Below are positions 25,753 to 36,144 of a stretch of DNA of 64,000 bases, piece by piece (the stretch's first letter is position 1; every line of letters begins with the position of its first letter). The notes beneath the pieces were generated by a model that searched no databases, had not been told where the DNA came from, and worked only from the letters and a program-made list of their open reading frames with translations. Position numbers and translations under genes: made by a program. Source of the DNA: Streptomyces endophytica (GTDB taxonomy: Bacteria > Actinomycetota > Actinomycetes > Streptomycetales > Streptomycetaceae); the NCBI RefSeq assembly GCF_026153355.1, contig NZ_CP110636.1, positions 2,852,001-2,916,000 on the forward strand, in the 5' to 3' direction.

Positions 25753-27732
25753 ATGCCGTTCCGTCCTCGCCCCGCGGTCAGCGGTGCGGTCCTCGCGGCC
25801 GCAGCGGTACTGCTGTGCCCCGCCGCGGCCCAGGCCCGCCCCGCCACGCCGGCCGGGCCGGGCTGGTCCGCCGCGCCCGCCCCCGGTCGCGGCGCCGCAC
25901 CGAGCGCGCAGGACCGCCCGTACTTCTACCTGGAGGGGGCGCCGGGCACGGTGCTGGCGGACCGGCTGTCGCTCGGCAACCCCACCCGCCGGGCCGTCAC
26001 CGTACGGCTGCGCGGCACCGGCGGCGGGACGGGCGGCGCCGGTGCCTGGCTGCGGTTCGCCGCGGGACGGGTCACGGTCCCGCCGCGGACCCGGGCGAGC
26101 GTCCCGTTCACGGTGACCGTGCCGCGCGACGCCGCCCCGGGCGACCACCCCGGCACGATCACGGCGACCGGCGGACCGGCGCGGCACGGCGGGCCCGCGG
26201 TCCGGCGCACCGTACCGGTCCACCTGCGGGTGGCCGGCCCGGCGCTGTCCGCGCTGACCGCCGAGGACGTGTCGGTGCAGCGGCGGGGGAGCGCGGCGGT
26301 CATCCGCTACACGCTGGTCAACCGCGGCAACACGGTGCTCACGCCGCGGCTGGCGGTGCGCGCCGACGGCCTCCTCGGGCCGGTGCTGCGGCGCGCCGCA
26401 CACACCCTGCCGCGCACGCTGGCGCCCGGTCAGCGGGCCCGTCTGGCGGAGGACTGGCCCGATCCGCCGGCCCTGGACGCGGTGGACCTCCGGCTCACGG
26501 TGACGGCGGGCGGCGGTGCGCACGACGCCGTCACGGCCTCGTACACCGTCGTCCCGTGGGGCGTCGCGGCCGGGGCGGCGCTGGTCCCGGTGGCGGGCGC
26601 GGCCGGCCTGCTGTCCGTACGGCGGCGACGCCGGCGCAAGCGCGGGGACGAGCGGGACGAGCGGCGGAGCGGGGGAGGCGGCAGCGGCGGTGGGAACGAG
26701 CGGCCCGCGCCGACGGCCGCCCTGCCCGCGGCCGTCGCCACGGCCCTCGCCGCCGCCCTCGTCCTGGCCCCGTCGGCGGCCGGTACCGCCCGTGCCGCGG
26801 CGCCGGCCGAGGCGCCCGGTGGCCGTCCCACCGTCCAGCTCTCCCAGAAGGAGGCCGGCAAGGGCGGCACGCTGACCGTGAGCGGGCGCGGCTGGCGGCC
26901 CGAGGCCCTGCTCACCCTGCTGATCTGCGGGCAGAACATGATCGGCGGGACCAATTCCTGTGCCAACGGGGACGGCCGGGCGGTCACCACCGACGCGCAC
27001 GGCGCCTTCCGCAAGCGCCTGCCGGTCGCCGAACCGCCCAAGCCCTGCCCCTGCGTGGTGCACGTGGCGACGGTGACCGGGGCGGCGGCAGCCGCGGACG
27101 CCGCGTTCAAGGTGGCGGGCCACCCGGTGGCGCCGCTGCCGAGGGAGCGCACCGGCGGCCGGCTGGCGGTGCTGTCCCCGCCGCGGCTGGCCGGCAGCAG
27201 CGGACTACTCACCTGGTTCGGCGCCCCGCCGCAGCGTGAACTGACCGTCACGGTCGGCAATCTCGGCTCCGCGCCGGCCCGGAACCCGGTCTTCCGGGTC
27301 GGCACCTCGCACGGCGTCTTCGCCCCGCAGTGGGAGGAGCAGCAGTGGCGGGGGACCGTACCGCCCGGCAGGAAGGTCCAGGTCAAGCTGCCGGTCGAGC
27401 TGGCGGCCGGCGCCCACGGGGACTATCTGGTCTCCCTCGAATACGGCGGCAAGGTGCTGGCCGAGCAGCCGTGGGGCGTCGACCGGCCCTGGGGCGTGAC
27501 GCTCTTCTGGGTGCTGCTGTGCGTCGTGGTCCCGACCGCCGTGTTCCGTATCGGCATGGCGGTCGTGGACCGGGTACGCCCGCGCCGCACGGCAGGTCAC
27601 GCCCGCCCCCGCATCCGCACCCGTCGTACCACGCCGGCCGGCGACCGTGCCGCGCTGCCGTGGTTCACCCCGGACACCGCACCGTCCACCACCACATCAA
27701 CCGAACGACCGACGTCGAAAGGTTCTGCGTGA
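25753..27732 (+). CDS. Large secreted membrane protein: DUF916-like domain plus neocarzinostatin-like domain
   Basis: 659 residues that look like two exported proteins joined. The first half has a signal peptide (to about 30), a DUF916/NEW1-like beta domain (PYFYLEGAPGTVLADRLSLGNPTRRAVTVRL), a membrane helix (WGVAAGAALVPVAGAAGLLSV) and an RRRRRRK stop-transfer. A second signal-like helix (about 320-350) precedes a neocarzinostatin-type immunoglobulin fold (PTVQLSQKEAGKGGTLTVSGRGW, ICGQNMIGGTNSC), a beta domain, and a final membrane helix (WGVTLFWVLLCVVVPTAVF). ATG 25753 has AGGAGCC upstream; the open frame starts at 25717. The stop overlaps the next start (TGATG). Probably a surface anchor for its neighbours. 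Confidence 0.72.
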   Translation: MPFRPRPAVSGAVLAAAAVLLCPAAAQARPATPAGPGWSAAPAPGRGAAPSAQDRPYFYLEGAPGTVLADRLSLGNPTRRAVTVRLRGTGGGTGGAGAWLRFAAGRVTVPPRTRASVPFTVTVPRDAAPGDHPGTITATGGPARHGGPAVRRTVPVHLRVAGPALSALTAEDVSVQRRGSAAVIRYTLVNRGNTVLTPRLAVRADGLLGPVLRRAAHTLPRTLAPGQRARLAEDWPDPPALDAVDLRLTVTAGGGAHDAVTASYTVVPWGVAAGAALVPVAGAAGLLSVRRRRRRKRGDERDERRSGGGGSGGGNERPAPTAALPAAVATALAAALVLAPSAAGTARAAAPAEAPGGRPTVQLSQKEAGKGGTLTVSGRGWRPEALLTLLICGQNMIGGTNSCANGDGRAVTTDAHGAFRKRLPVAEPPKPCPCVVHVATVTGAAAAADAAFKVAGHPVAPLPRERTGGRLAVLSPPRLAGSSGLLTWFGAPPQRELTVTVGNLGSAPARNPVFRVGTSHGVFAPQWEEQQWRGTVPPGRKVQVKLPVELAAGAHGDYLVSLEYGGKVLAEQPWGVDRPWGVTLFWVLLCVVVPTAVFRIGMAVVDRVRPRRTAGHARPRIRTRRTTPAGDRAALPWFTPDTAPSTTTSTERPTSKGSA

Positions 27733-29194
27733 TGAGGCAACGGAGGAGAGCCGCGGTGGCCTCGGTGGCCGCGCTGGCGCTCGCGGGAGCGGGCATCATG
27801 GCCGCGGCCGGTGCGGCCGAGGCAGCGGAGGTCTCGTACAAGACGGAGTGTCTGCCGCCGCCGATATCGGGGCTGCCGCCGATCGAGGGCACCACGAAGG
27901 TGGACGTCAGCGCGCCCGCGACGGCCAAGGTCGGGGACGAGATCGCGGTGGTCTGGAAGACCGTCGAGGGCGCGTCCAAGAACCCCGACATCCTCGACCT
28001 GGGGAAGGACACCGTCCAGCCGACCGGCACGATCAAGGTGGCCGGAGCGCAGACCGGGGACCTGGCGATGCAGGGGCCGCGGCAGAACCCGCCGATCCCC
28101 AAGGGCGGCCCGATGAAGCTGTCCGACATGACGGGCAAGCTCAAGCTGACCAAGCCCGGTGAGGTCACGCTGACCCCGGCTTCTACAACATCAACGTCAA
28201 CCGGCCGATCTCCACGGACACCAAGTGCTCGCCCAAGGAGGAGGTGAAGCCCGCGGTGACGATCAAGGTCACCGACGGCGGGGGCTCCACCGGCGGGACG
28301 ACCGGCGGCACGACGGGTGGCAGTACGGGCGGCACGACGGGCGGCAGCACGGGCGGGACCACCTCGGGCACGACGGGCGGCAGCACCGGCGGGAGCACCG
28401 CGGGCGGGACCACGGGCGGCGGCGCCACCGGGGGTTCGGCCACCGGTGGTTCGAGCGCCGGCGGTTCGACCGGCGGCTCCGGAGGTGACCCCGACGGCAC
28501 CGCGTACAAGGGCAAGGAGATCCAGGTCCCCTACGCCTGCAAGACGCCCATCGGCGACAAGAAGGCGACCTCCCCGGTACAGATCAACGCCGTGAAGAAG
28601 GGCGGCGGTTACGACCTGACGGTGCAGTTCAAGAAGTCCGTGATGAACAGCCCGGCGGACATCCCCAAGGGCTCCGTCAAGCCGTCGATGGACGTCAAGG
28701 TGGGCGGCGCGGACAAGGGAACGGTCAAGGTGGAGGGCCCGGCCAACGCCGCGCCCATCAAGTCGGGCGACCCGATCGAGATCCCCGATCTGAAGGGCAC
28801 CTACACACCGGGCGCCACCGGCAAGGCCACGCTCAGCCCGGGCGTGCTCACCGTCAACGCCCTGGGCACGACGACGACCTGCACCCCGGAGAAGGACCCC
28901 GGGGCCTCGCTCACCCTCGACACCGCGGCGCAGCCGGGCGGCACCTCCGGCGGCTCGTCGGGCGGCTCCACGGGCGGGACCACGGCGTCCGGCGGCGGTA
29001 CGGCGTCCGGCGGCAGCGCGACCGGATCGGCCGGCGGCTCGGGCAGCAGCGGCGGCAGCGGTGGCGAGCTGGCCCACACCGGCGCGGACGGACGGAGCGC
29101 GCTGACCGCGCTCGGCCTGCTCGCCGGCACGGCCGTCCTGCTGGGCGGCGCGGTGTTCACGTTCCTGCCGCGGCGCCGGGCACGGCTGCGCTGA
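27732..29194 (+). CDS. Surface protein with class-E (LAxTG) sorting signal; one frameshift near 28178
   Basis: About 487 residues. A signal peptide ends near AEAAEV (about 35). The N-terminal module (YKTECLPPPISGLPP.. KLTKPGEVTLTPGFYNI) resembles the shared domain of the 24976 protein. A Gly/Thr/Ser repeat linker separates it from a second, clearer copy (CKTPIGDKKATSPVQINAVK.. GTYTPGATGKATL.. NALGTTTTCTP). A second Gly/Ser linker leads to LAHTG, a hydrophobic helix and RRRARLR. Restoring one G at 28178 (CTGACCCCGGG) joins the frames. LAxTG is the motif used by actinobacterial class-E sortases. Translationally coupled to the gene upstream. Confidence 0.83.
28270..28490 (+). repeat. Tandem repeat coding a Gly/Thr/Ser linker
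   Basis: Degenerate short units (GGCGGCACGACGGGC-like) code for repeated GGTT/GGST stretches between the two modules of the LAxTG protein. Such tracts vary in length between strains and are prone to assembly error. Confidence 0.75.
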
Positions 29195-29219
29195 CCCGGC
29201 AGGTCCACCGCACGACGAA

Positions 29220-29250
29220 GGGGGCGTCGCACCGGCGGTGCGACGCCCCC
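29220..29250. terminator. Terminator between surface-protein operon and peptide transporter
   Basis: GGGGGCGTCGCACC (29220-29233) and GGTGCGACGCCCCC (29237-29250) form a 14-bp stem with a 3-base loop between convergent genes, followed by TT. Confidence 0.85.
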
Positions 29251-29275
29251 TTCCGCTGTCCGGGACCGGCAGGCG

Positions 29276-30781
29276 TCAGTTGACGCCGCCCATCAGCTGC
29301 TTGACGCGCTTGCGGGACATCCAGATGCCGACGCCGGCGACGACCGCGAGGGCGGCCTCGACGGCGACCGAACTGGAGGTGTTCAGGTCGACGTTCAGCT
29401 GCGGCGAGGTCAGCAGACCCGCCACGGAGTCACCGGCGGTGACCGCGAGGAACCAGACACCCATCATCTGGGAGCTGTACTTGGCGGGCGCCATCTTCGT
29501 GGTGACCGACAGGCCGACCGGCGAGAGGCAGAGCTCACCGATGGTCTGGATGAAGTAGATCGCCACCAGCCACATCGGGCTGACCTTGCCGCCGTTGGCC
29601 GCGGTGTCCAGCAGCGGGAAGAGGAAGACGGCGAACGAGATGCCGATCAGCGCGAGGCTGGACGCGAACTTGACGGCGGTGCTCGGCTCCTTGCCGCGCT
29701 TGTTCAGCCACAGCCACCCGGAGGCGACCACCGGGGCGAGCGCCATGATGAAGATCGGGTTCAGCGACTGGTACCAGGACGTCGGGAAGTGGAAGCCCAG
29801 CAGGTCGTTGGTGGTCGAGCCCTCACCGAAGATCGACAGGGTCGAGCCGTTCTGGTCGTAGATCATCCAGAAGACGGCGGCGACCACGAAGAACCAGATG
29901 TAGCCGGAGAGCTTGGACTGCTCCAGCTCCGAGAGCTCCTTGTCGCGCTTCATGCGGAACAGCACGGCGATCGGGATGATCAGGCCGGCGATGGTGATCG
30001 GCATCAGCGCCCAGTTGGCGAAGTTACCGGTCACGCCGAGCAGGGTGTAGAACACGGCCGCGACGATCAGCCAGACCAGGCCCTTGCGCAGCACGGACGC
30101 CTTCTCCTGCGGCGACGCGGGCTGCGACACGACGTCGCTCTCGGCGCTCAGGTGGCGGGTGCCGAGCAGGAACTGGGCGAGGCCGAGGGCCATGCCGACC
30201 GCGGCGAGCGTGAAGCCGAAGTGCCAGTTGACGCTCTCGCCGACGGTGCCGATGGTCAGCGGGGCCAGGAAGGCGCCGAGGTTGATGCCGATGTAGAAGA
30301 GCGTGAAGCCACCGTCACGGCGCGGGTCCTCCGGGCCGTCGTAGAGGTGGCCGACCATCGTGGAGATGTTCGCCTTCAGCAGGCCGGAGCCGAGCGCCAC
30401 CAGGATGAGGCCGGCGAAGAACGTCGCCGCGCTGGGCAGGGCGAGCGTGATGTGACCCGCGATGACGACGCAGGCACCGATGGCGACCGTCTTGCGCGGC
30501 CCCCAGAAACGGTCGGCCATCCAGCCGCCCGGCATGGCGAGCAGGTAGACCATCGCCATGTACACGGAGTAGATCGCCGTGGCCGTCGTGGCCTGCATGT
30601 GCATGCCGCCGGGCGCGATCAGGTACAGCGGGAGTAGGGCCTTCATGCCGTAGAAGCTGAAGCGCTCCCACATCTCGGTCATGAAGAGCGTGGCCAGTCC
30701 GCGCGGGTGGCCGAAGAAGGTCTTGCCGCCGTTCACAGGGGTTCCCTGCTGGGCAGCGCCCTTCGTCAGGCTGGACGCCAT
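29276..30781 (-). CDS. Proton-dependent oligopeptide transporter (POT/PTR2 family)
   Basis: A 501-residue MFS-type transporter importing di- and tripeptides with protons. The PTR2 signature EMWERFSFYGMKALLPLYL (about 36-54) contains the proton-coupling ExxER motif. The second PTR2 region, GGFTLFYIGINLGAFLAPL, is at about 155. About 14 helices. ATG 30781 gives MASSLTKGAAQQG. The gene reads leftward; a 509-bp region separates it from the divergent two-component system, which may regulate it. Confidence 0.93.
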   Translation of the reverse strand: MASSLTKGAAQQGTPVNGGKTFFGHPRGLATLFMTEMWERFSFYGMKALLPLYLIAPGGMHMQATTATAIYSVYMAMVYLLAMPGGWMADRFWGPRKTVAIGACVVIAGHITLALPSAATFFAGLILVALGSGLLKANISTMVGHLYDGPEDPRRDGGFTLFYIGINLGAFLAPLTIGTVGESVNWHFGFTLAAVGMALGLAQFLLGTRHLSAESDVVSQPASPQEKASVLRKGLVWLIVAAVFYTLLGVTGNFANWALMPITIAGLIIPIAVLFRMKRDKELSELEQSKLSGYIWFFVVAAVFWMIYDQNGSTLSIFGEGSTTNDLLGFHFPTSWYQSLNPIFIMALAPVVASGWLWLNKRGKEPSTAVKFASSLALIGISFAVFLFPLLDTAANGGKVSPMWLVAIYFIQTIGELCLSPVGLSVTTKMAPAKYSSQMMGVWFLAVTAGDSVAGLLTSPQLNVDLNTSSSVAVEAALAVVAGVGIWMSRKRVKQLMGGVN

Positions 30782-31290
30782 GATGGTTCCTTGCTGCTCG
30801 GGACGCGCGCGAAGGCCGTAACGCGCCCGTGGGGGGATGACCGGCACCGGTGCGGACATGCCCGCCCCCACGCCCGGGGGGGTCGGTGCGCACGCCGTTC
30901 ATCGAAGGCAGCACCGGCAGGACGGTCCGACACCGGGATCCACGCCCCCCGTGCTGCTCGCGCGGTGGACCCGGTCGACAGGTCAATCACTGTGTACCAG
31001 GGCTGGTGGTGCCAGCCCCGCACACAACAGGGACCGGTGACGTCAGTTGAGCGTCACGGTCCCGTTGGTTGTGCGTTGGACGTTCGTTCACCATACGACT
31101 CGAACCGCCCCCGTTGGGGCCCGTGAGACAACGCTCACACTGAAGTGGGGAACCGCGTGCGCCCCTCCGGGCGACCGCGCGCGCCCGTCCCGCACGGGTG
31201 CGCCGCAGGCCACGCTGCAGGAACGGTCCGCCGTCGGCCATCCGTGCTGGTCCTCCCCTCGGGCCGGATACATCGGACTACCATCGGCCC
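30782..31290. other. Divergent regulatory region between peptide transporter and response regulator
   Basis: 509 bp without a gene. The most notable structure is a near-perfect stem: GGGACCGGTGACG (31030-31042) against CGTCACGGTCCC (31052-31063), one bulged base, 9-base loop. It could lie in the transporter's long 5' leader (about 250 nt) as an attenuator or in the promoter as an operator. Confidence 0.45.
31279..31284 (+). promoter_or_regulatory. -10 box of a probable leaderless promoter (response regulator)
   Basis: TACCAT lies 6 bp before ATG 31291 with no Shine-Dalgarno. Confidence 0.5.
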
Positions 31291-31970
<680 letters not shown>

Positions 31971-31976
31971 GGGCCC

Positions 31977-33224
31977 GTGCGCCGCCGCCTGATCAACTCC
32001 ACGCTCGCCGTGGTCCTCGTCGTGATCGCCGTCTTCGGCGTCTCCCTCGTCATCGTCGAGACCCGGACGATCCAGGCCGGCGCGCAGGAGAGCGTGGCGT
32101 CCGAGGCGGTCCGGCTGGTCGGGATAGTGGAGAGCCGGCTCGGCAGCGGGGAGAAGATCACCCCCGACGTCCTCTCCGAGCAGATCACCGCCAAGCGGCA
32201 CGCCGAGATCAAGGTGCCCGGCAAACCGCCGATCGAGATCGGGCAGCGCCCCGCCGGCAACGTCATCCAGTCGACCGTGCGCGGCGACCGCGGCGAATCC
32301 GTCACGGTCCAGGAGTCCCGGTCCACGATCAGTGCGGAGATCGGCCGGACGCTGCTGGTCATCCTGGCCGTCGCGCTGCTGGCGATCCTGGCGGCCGTCG
32401 TGCTGGCGGTCCGCCAGGCCCGCCGGCTGACCGCGCCGCTGACCGACCTCGCCGAGACCGCCGAGCGCCTCGGCTCCGGTGACCCCCGCCCGCGCCACCG
32501 CCGCTACGGCGTACAGGAACTGGACCGGGTCGCCGACGTGCTCGACGCCAGTGCCGAGCGGATCGCGCGGATGCTGACCGCCGAGCGGCGGCTGGCCGCG
32601 GACGCCTCGCACCAGCTCCGGACGCCGCTGACCGCGCTGTCGATGCGGCTGGAGGAGATCACCCTCACCGACGACCCGGACACCGTGAAGGAAGAGGCCA
32701 CCATCGCGCTGGCCCAGGTGGAGCGGCTGACCGACGTCGTGCAGCGGCTGCTGACCAACTCCCGCGACCCGCGCAGCGGCTCCGCGGTCGCCTTCGACCT
32801 GGACGAGGTCGTCAAGCAGCAGATCGAGGAGTGGCGGCCGGCCTACCGCAGCGCGGGGCGGGCCATCGTCCGCTCCGGCAAGAAGGGCCTGCGGGCCGTC
32901 GGCACCCCGGGCGCGGTCGCCCAGGTGCTGGCCACCCTGATCGAGAACTCCCTGATGCACGGCGACGGCACGGTCGCGCTGCGTACCCGTGTCACCGGCA
33001 ACCAGGCCGTCGTCGAGGTCACCGACGCCGGGCCCGGGGTGCCGCCGGACCTCGGCTCCCGGGTCTTCGAACGCACCGTCTCCGGCCGCAACTCCACGGG
33101 ACTGGGACTGGCCGTCGCACGGGACCTGGCGGAGGCGGACGGCGGGCGGCTGGAACTGCTGCAGCAGCATCCGCCGGTCTTCGCGCTGTTCCTGGCCCGG
33201 GAGGCCGAGCTCACCGAGGAGTGA
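31977..33224 (+). CDS. Sensor histidine kinase
   Basis: A 415-residue membrane kinase. The first helix (LINSTLAVVLVVIAVFGVSLVIV) and second helix (TLLVILAVALLAILAAVVLAV, about 123-143) flank an extracytoplasmic domain of about 90 residues. A HAMP-like linker, the H box LAADASHQLRTPLTALSMRLEE (about 210), the N box ATLIENSLMHGDG and the G boxes VTDAGPGVPP and STGLGLAVARDL follow. GTG start at 31977. Partner of the response regulator just upstream; stimulus unknown. Confidence 0.93.
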   Translation: MRRRLINSTLAVVLVVIAVFGVSLVIVETRTIQAGAQESVASEAVRLVGIVESRLGSGEKITPDVLSEQITAKRHAEIKVPGKPPIEIGQRPAGNVIQSTVRGDRGESVTVQESRSTISAEIGRTLLVILAVALLAILAAVVLAVRQARRLTAPLTDLAETAERLGSGDPRPRHRRYGVQELDRVADVLDASAERIARMLTAERRLAADASHQLRTPLTALSMRLEEITLTDDPDTVKEEATIALAQVERLTDVVQRLLTNSRDPRSGSAVAFDLDEVVKQQIEEWRPAYRSAGRAIVRSGKKGLRAVGTPGAVAQVLATLIENSLMHGDGTVALRTRVTGNQAVVEVTDAGPGVPPDLGSRVFERTVSGRNSTGLGLAVARDLAEADGGRLELLQQHPPVFALFLAREAELTEE

Positions 33225-33256
33225 CGCCCGCGGGCGCTGCGGGCGCCGCGGGCGGG

Positions 33257-33787
33257 CTACTTGCGGGAGGCGGGCCGCCGTACGTGCGGGGTGCGGTGCG
33301 GCGCGTCCGCGTCCTCGGCGAGGAACGACTCGGCCGTCTCTATCGCCTCGCGGGCCGGCAGCGTGCGGAAGACCCAGGTGCGGTAGGACCAGAAGCGGAA
33401 GAGCGTGGCGAGCCCGATGCCGAGGAACTTGAAGAAGTTGTTCTGCAGCGGGGTGTCCCAGTGGAAGCCGTACGTCGCGATGTAGAGCAGGCCGTTCTCT
33501 ATCACCAGGCCGACCGCGCTGAACAACAGGAAGAGCGTCAGCTCCTTCGTACGGCCCTGCTTGTCGCGGTCCCGGTAGGTGAAGTACCGGTAGCCGATGT
33601 AGTTGGTGCCGGTCGCCACGACCGTGGCGATGATGCTCGCCCGCACCACGGGCACCTCGGTCAGGTGCCGTACGAGGTTGAAGACCAGGAAGTTGACCAC
33701 GACGCCGGCGCCCCCGACGGCACCGAACTTCACCACTTCGCGGGTGAGCGCCTCCAGCCTCGACCGCAGTGCGCTCCGTTCACTCAT
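33257..33787 (-). CDS. GtrA-family membrane protein
   Basis: 176 residues with four membrane helices (VVKFGAVGGAGVVVNFLVFNLV, VVRASIIATVVATGTNYIGYRYF, TLFLLFSAVGLVIENGLLYIA, FFKFLGIGLATLFRFWSYRTWVF). GtrA proteins are thought to flip or transfer polyprenyl-linked sugars for cell-surface polysaccharides. The Ala/Glu/Asp-rich cytosolic tail is extra. Convergent with the sensor kinase, 32 bp apart. Confidence 0.87.
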   Translation of the reverse strand: MSERSALRSRLEALTREVVKFGAVGGAGVVVNFLVFNLVRHLTEVPVVRASIIATVVATGTNYIGYRYFTYRDRDKQGRTKELTLFLLFSAVGLVIENGLLYIATYGFHWDTPLQNNFFKFLGIGLATLFRFWSYRTWVFRTLPAREAIETAESFLAEDADAPHRTPHVRRPASRK

Positions 33788-33876
33788 GGTGCTCGTTCAG
33801 CTCCCCGTCGTGGGCGGTGTCCGCGGCCGTCAACCTTGGTCCGCACCCTCATGCTAACCACGCCCGCCGGAAGCGC

Positions 33877-34290
33877 TCAGCCGACCGTGACGCGGAAGTT
33901 GAGGGTGCGGGCCCCCGGCTCGTCGGCCGCCCCCGCCGAGCAGCGCCGACAGCGCACCAGACGTAAGTCGGTACGCCCCGGCCGGACCGCCTCGAAGTCG
34001 AGGTAGCGGGCCGGGCCGGCGCCGCCGTTCGCCTCGTGGGCGCCGGCGGGCCGCAGTACGGCCGGGTCGGGCCGGGGCGCGGCGACGATCCAGTGGAAGC
34101 CGCCGGGGTCGTCGGGGACCGCCACGCTGAAGCGGTCGCCGGCGGACACCGCGATCTCGGTGTCGTCCGGCCCGTAGACCTTCGGCGCGGACAATTGGCT
34201 GAAAACGGAGTGCAGGGCGATCAGCAGCGCGGCGATCGCGATGGCGATCACCAGCGTCCTGCCGCCCCGGGATATGTCGCTGTTCTCCAT
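33877..34290 (-). CDS. Small membrane-anchored protein with chagasin-like inhibitor domain
   Basis: 137 residues: a cytosolic start (MENSDISRGGR), one membrane helix (TLVIAIAIAALLIALHSVF), then an exported domain. The domain resembles the I42/chagasin cysteine-protease inhibitor fold: SAGDRFSVAVPDDPGGFHWIV matches the conserved NPTTGYxW loop region, and ARYLDFEAVRPGRTDLRLV matches the later strand pattern. A CRRC motif is present. Family assignment is by pattern only. Divergent from purK. Confidence 0.55.
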   Translation of the reverse strand: MENSDISRGGRTLVIAIAIAALLIALHSVFSQLSAPKVYGPDDTEIAVSAGDRFSVAVPDDPGGFHWIVAAPRPDPAVLRPAGAHEANGGAGPARYLDFEAVRPGRTDLRLVRCRRCSAGAADEPGARTLNFRVTVG

Positions 34291-34455
34291 CCGGCCTCCC
34301 CTTCGCCGGGCCCGCGCCGGGCACCGGGCACCGCCCCGTACCGGCTGCCCCGGCCCGGGACCAACGACCGGTGGTGATCTTCCACCGGCGATCTTCGAAC
34401 GTACGAACTCGGAGGATCATCCAAGGCCGGGTCAGGCGGAACGATGGCTTACGGA

Positions 34456-34461
34456 TACCCT
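34456..34461 (+). promoter_or_regulatory. -10 box of a probable leaderless promoter (purK)
   Basis: TACCCT lies 7 bp before the GTG start at 34469, with no Shine-Dalgarno. Confidence 0.5.
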
Positions 34462-34468
34462 GGGGGGC

Positions 34469-35608
34469 GTGACGTTCCCGGTAGTCGGCATGGTCGGCGG
34501 CGGTCAGCTCGCCCGTATGACCCACGAGGCGGGTATCCCCCTCGGCATCAAGTTCAAGCTCCTCAGTGACACCCCGCAGGATTCGGCGGCCCAGGTGGTC
34601 AGCGAAGTCGTCATCGGCGACTACCGCGATCTCGACACCCTGCGCGCCTTCGCCCGCGGCTGCGACGTGATCACCTTCGATCACGAGCACGTCCCCACCG
34701 AGCATTTGCGGGCCCTGGAGGCCGACGGCATCCCCGTCCGCCCCGGTCCCGACGCGCTGGTGCACGCCCAGGACAAGGGCGTGATGCGGGCGAAGCTGGA
34801 CGCGATCGGCGCACCGTGTCCGCGCCACCGCATCGTGACGGACCCCGAGGACGTGGCGCGGTTCGCGGAGGAGGGCGACGGGTTTCCCGTGGTCCTCAAG
34901 ACCGTCCGCGGGGGCTATGACGGCAAGGGCGTCTGGGTCGTGCGATCCTCCAAGGAGGCCGCCGAGCCGTTCCGTGCCGGGGTGCCCGTCCTTGCGGAGG
35001 AAAAGGTCGATTTCGCCCGCGAACTCGCGGCCAACATCGTCCGCTCCCCGCACGGCCAGGCCGTCGCCTACCCGGTCGTGGAGTCCATCCAGGTCGACGG
35101 CGTCTGCGACACGGTGATCGCCCCGGCGCCCGACCTCGACCCCGAGCTGGCCGGCCAGGCCCAGGAACTCGCGCTGCGGATCGGCCAGGAACTCGGCGTC
35201 GTCGGCCACCTGGCCGTCGAGCTCTTCGAGACCGCCGACGGCCGGATCCTCGTCAACGAGCTCGCCATGCGCCCGCACAACTCCGGCCACTGGACCCAGG
35301 ACGGCGCGATCACCTCGCAGTTCGCCAACCACGTCCGTGCCGTGCTCGACCTCCCGCTCGGCGATCCGCGCCCGCGCGCCCGCTGGACGGTGATGGCCAA
35401 CGTCCTCGGCGGCGACTACCCCGACATGTATTACGCGTACCTGCATTGCATGGCACGGGACCCGCAGCTGAAGATCCATATGTACGGCAAGGACGTGAAG
35501 CCCGGCCGTAAGGTCGGGCACGTCAACACCTACGGCGACGACCTGGCGGATGTGCGCGAGCGCGCCGCGCACGCCGCCGGCTACCTGCGAGGAACGATCA
35601 CCGAATGA
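34469..35608 (+). CDS. purK: 5-(carboxyamino)imidazole ribonucleotide synthase
   Basis: A 379-residue ATP-grasp enzyme of purine synthesis that carboxylates AIR using bicarbonate and ATP. Motifs: [13 protein letters not shown] (2-14), [29 protein letters not shown] (ATP loop, about 150), [30 protein letters not shown] (about 265). The GTG at 34469 directly precedes the conserved N-terminus. The stop overlaps purE by 4 bp (ATGA). Confidence 0.96.
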   Translation: MTFPVVGMVGGGQLARMTHEAGIPLGIKFKLLSDTPQDSAAQVVSEVVIGDYRDLDTLRAFARGCDVITFDHEHVPTEHLRALEADGIPVRPGPDALVHAQDKGVMRAKLDAIGAPCPRHRIVTDPEDVARFAEEGDGFPVVLKTVRGGYDGKGVWVVRSSKEAAEPFRAGVPVLAEEKVDFARELAANIVRSPHGQAVAYPVVESIQVDGVCDTVIAPAPDLDPELAGQAQELALRIGQELGVVGHLAVELFETADGRILVNELAMRPHNSGHWTQDGAITSQFANHVRAVLDLPLGDPRPRARWTVMANVLGGDYPDMYYAYLHCMARDPQLKIHMYGKDVKPGRKVGHVNTYGDDLADVRERAAHAAGYLRGTITE

Positions 35609-36144
35609 CTTCCCCTGCAAGCCCCCTGGTCGGCATCGTCATGGGCTCCGACTCGGACTGGCCCGTCATGGAGGCCGCCGCCCAGGCCCTCGCCGAGTTC
35701 GAGGTGCCCCACGAGGTCGACGTCGTCTCGGCCCACCGGATGCCCCGCGAGATGATCGCGTACGGCGAGAACGCGGCCGACCGCGGCCTGAAGGTGATCA
35801 TCGCCGGCGCGGGCGGCGCGGCCCACCTCCCCGGAATGCTCGCCTCGGTCACCCCGCTGCCCGTCATCGGCGTCCCCGTACCGCTCAAGTACCTGGACGG
35901 GATGGACTCCCTCCTGTCCATCGTGCAGATGCCGGCCGGTGTGCCGGTCGCCACCGTCTCCGTCGGCGGGGCCCGCAACGCCGGGCTGCTCGCCGCCCGG
36001 ATGCTCGCCGCGCACGACCCCGAACTCCAGGCCCGGATGCGGGAGTTCCAGCAGGAGCTCAACGAACAGGCCACCGAGAAGGGCCGCCGGCTGCGCAACA
36101 AGGTCGCCACCCCCAACGGCTTCGGCTTCGGGGGCGCCAAGTGA
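35605..36144 (+). CDS. purE: 5-(carboxyamino)imidazole ribonucleotide mutase
   Basis: 179 residues. Class I PurE converts N5-CAIR to CAIR. Signatures are [16 protein letters not shown] (11-26), [13 protein letters not shown] with the catalytic His, [19 protein letters not shown], and [23 protein letters not shown]. Coupled to purK upstream and, by a 4-bp overlap, to the dipeptidase downstream. Confidence 0.96.
   Translation: MTSPASPLVGIVMGSDSDWPVMEAAAQALAEFEVPHEVDVVSAHRMPREMIAYGENAADRGLKVIIAGAGGAAHLPGMLASVTPLPVIGVPVPLKYLDGMDSLLSIVQMPAGVPVATVSVGGARNAGLLAARMLAAHDPELQARMREFQQELNEQATEKGRRLRNKVATPNGFGFGGAK

Noticed and set aside
24148..27123. A 991-residue minus-strand frame across the anti-sigma and surface-protein genes
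   Set aside because: Composition is Gly/Arg/Ala low complexity, and it lies opposite genes with signal peptides and sorting signals.
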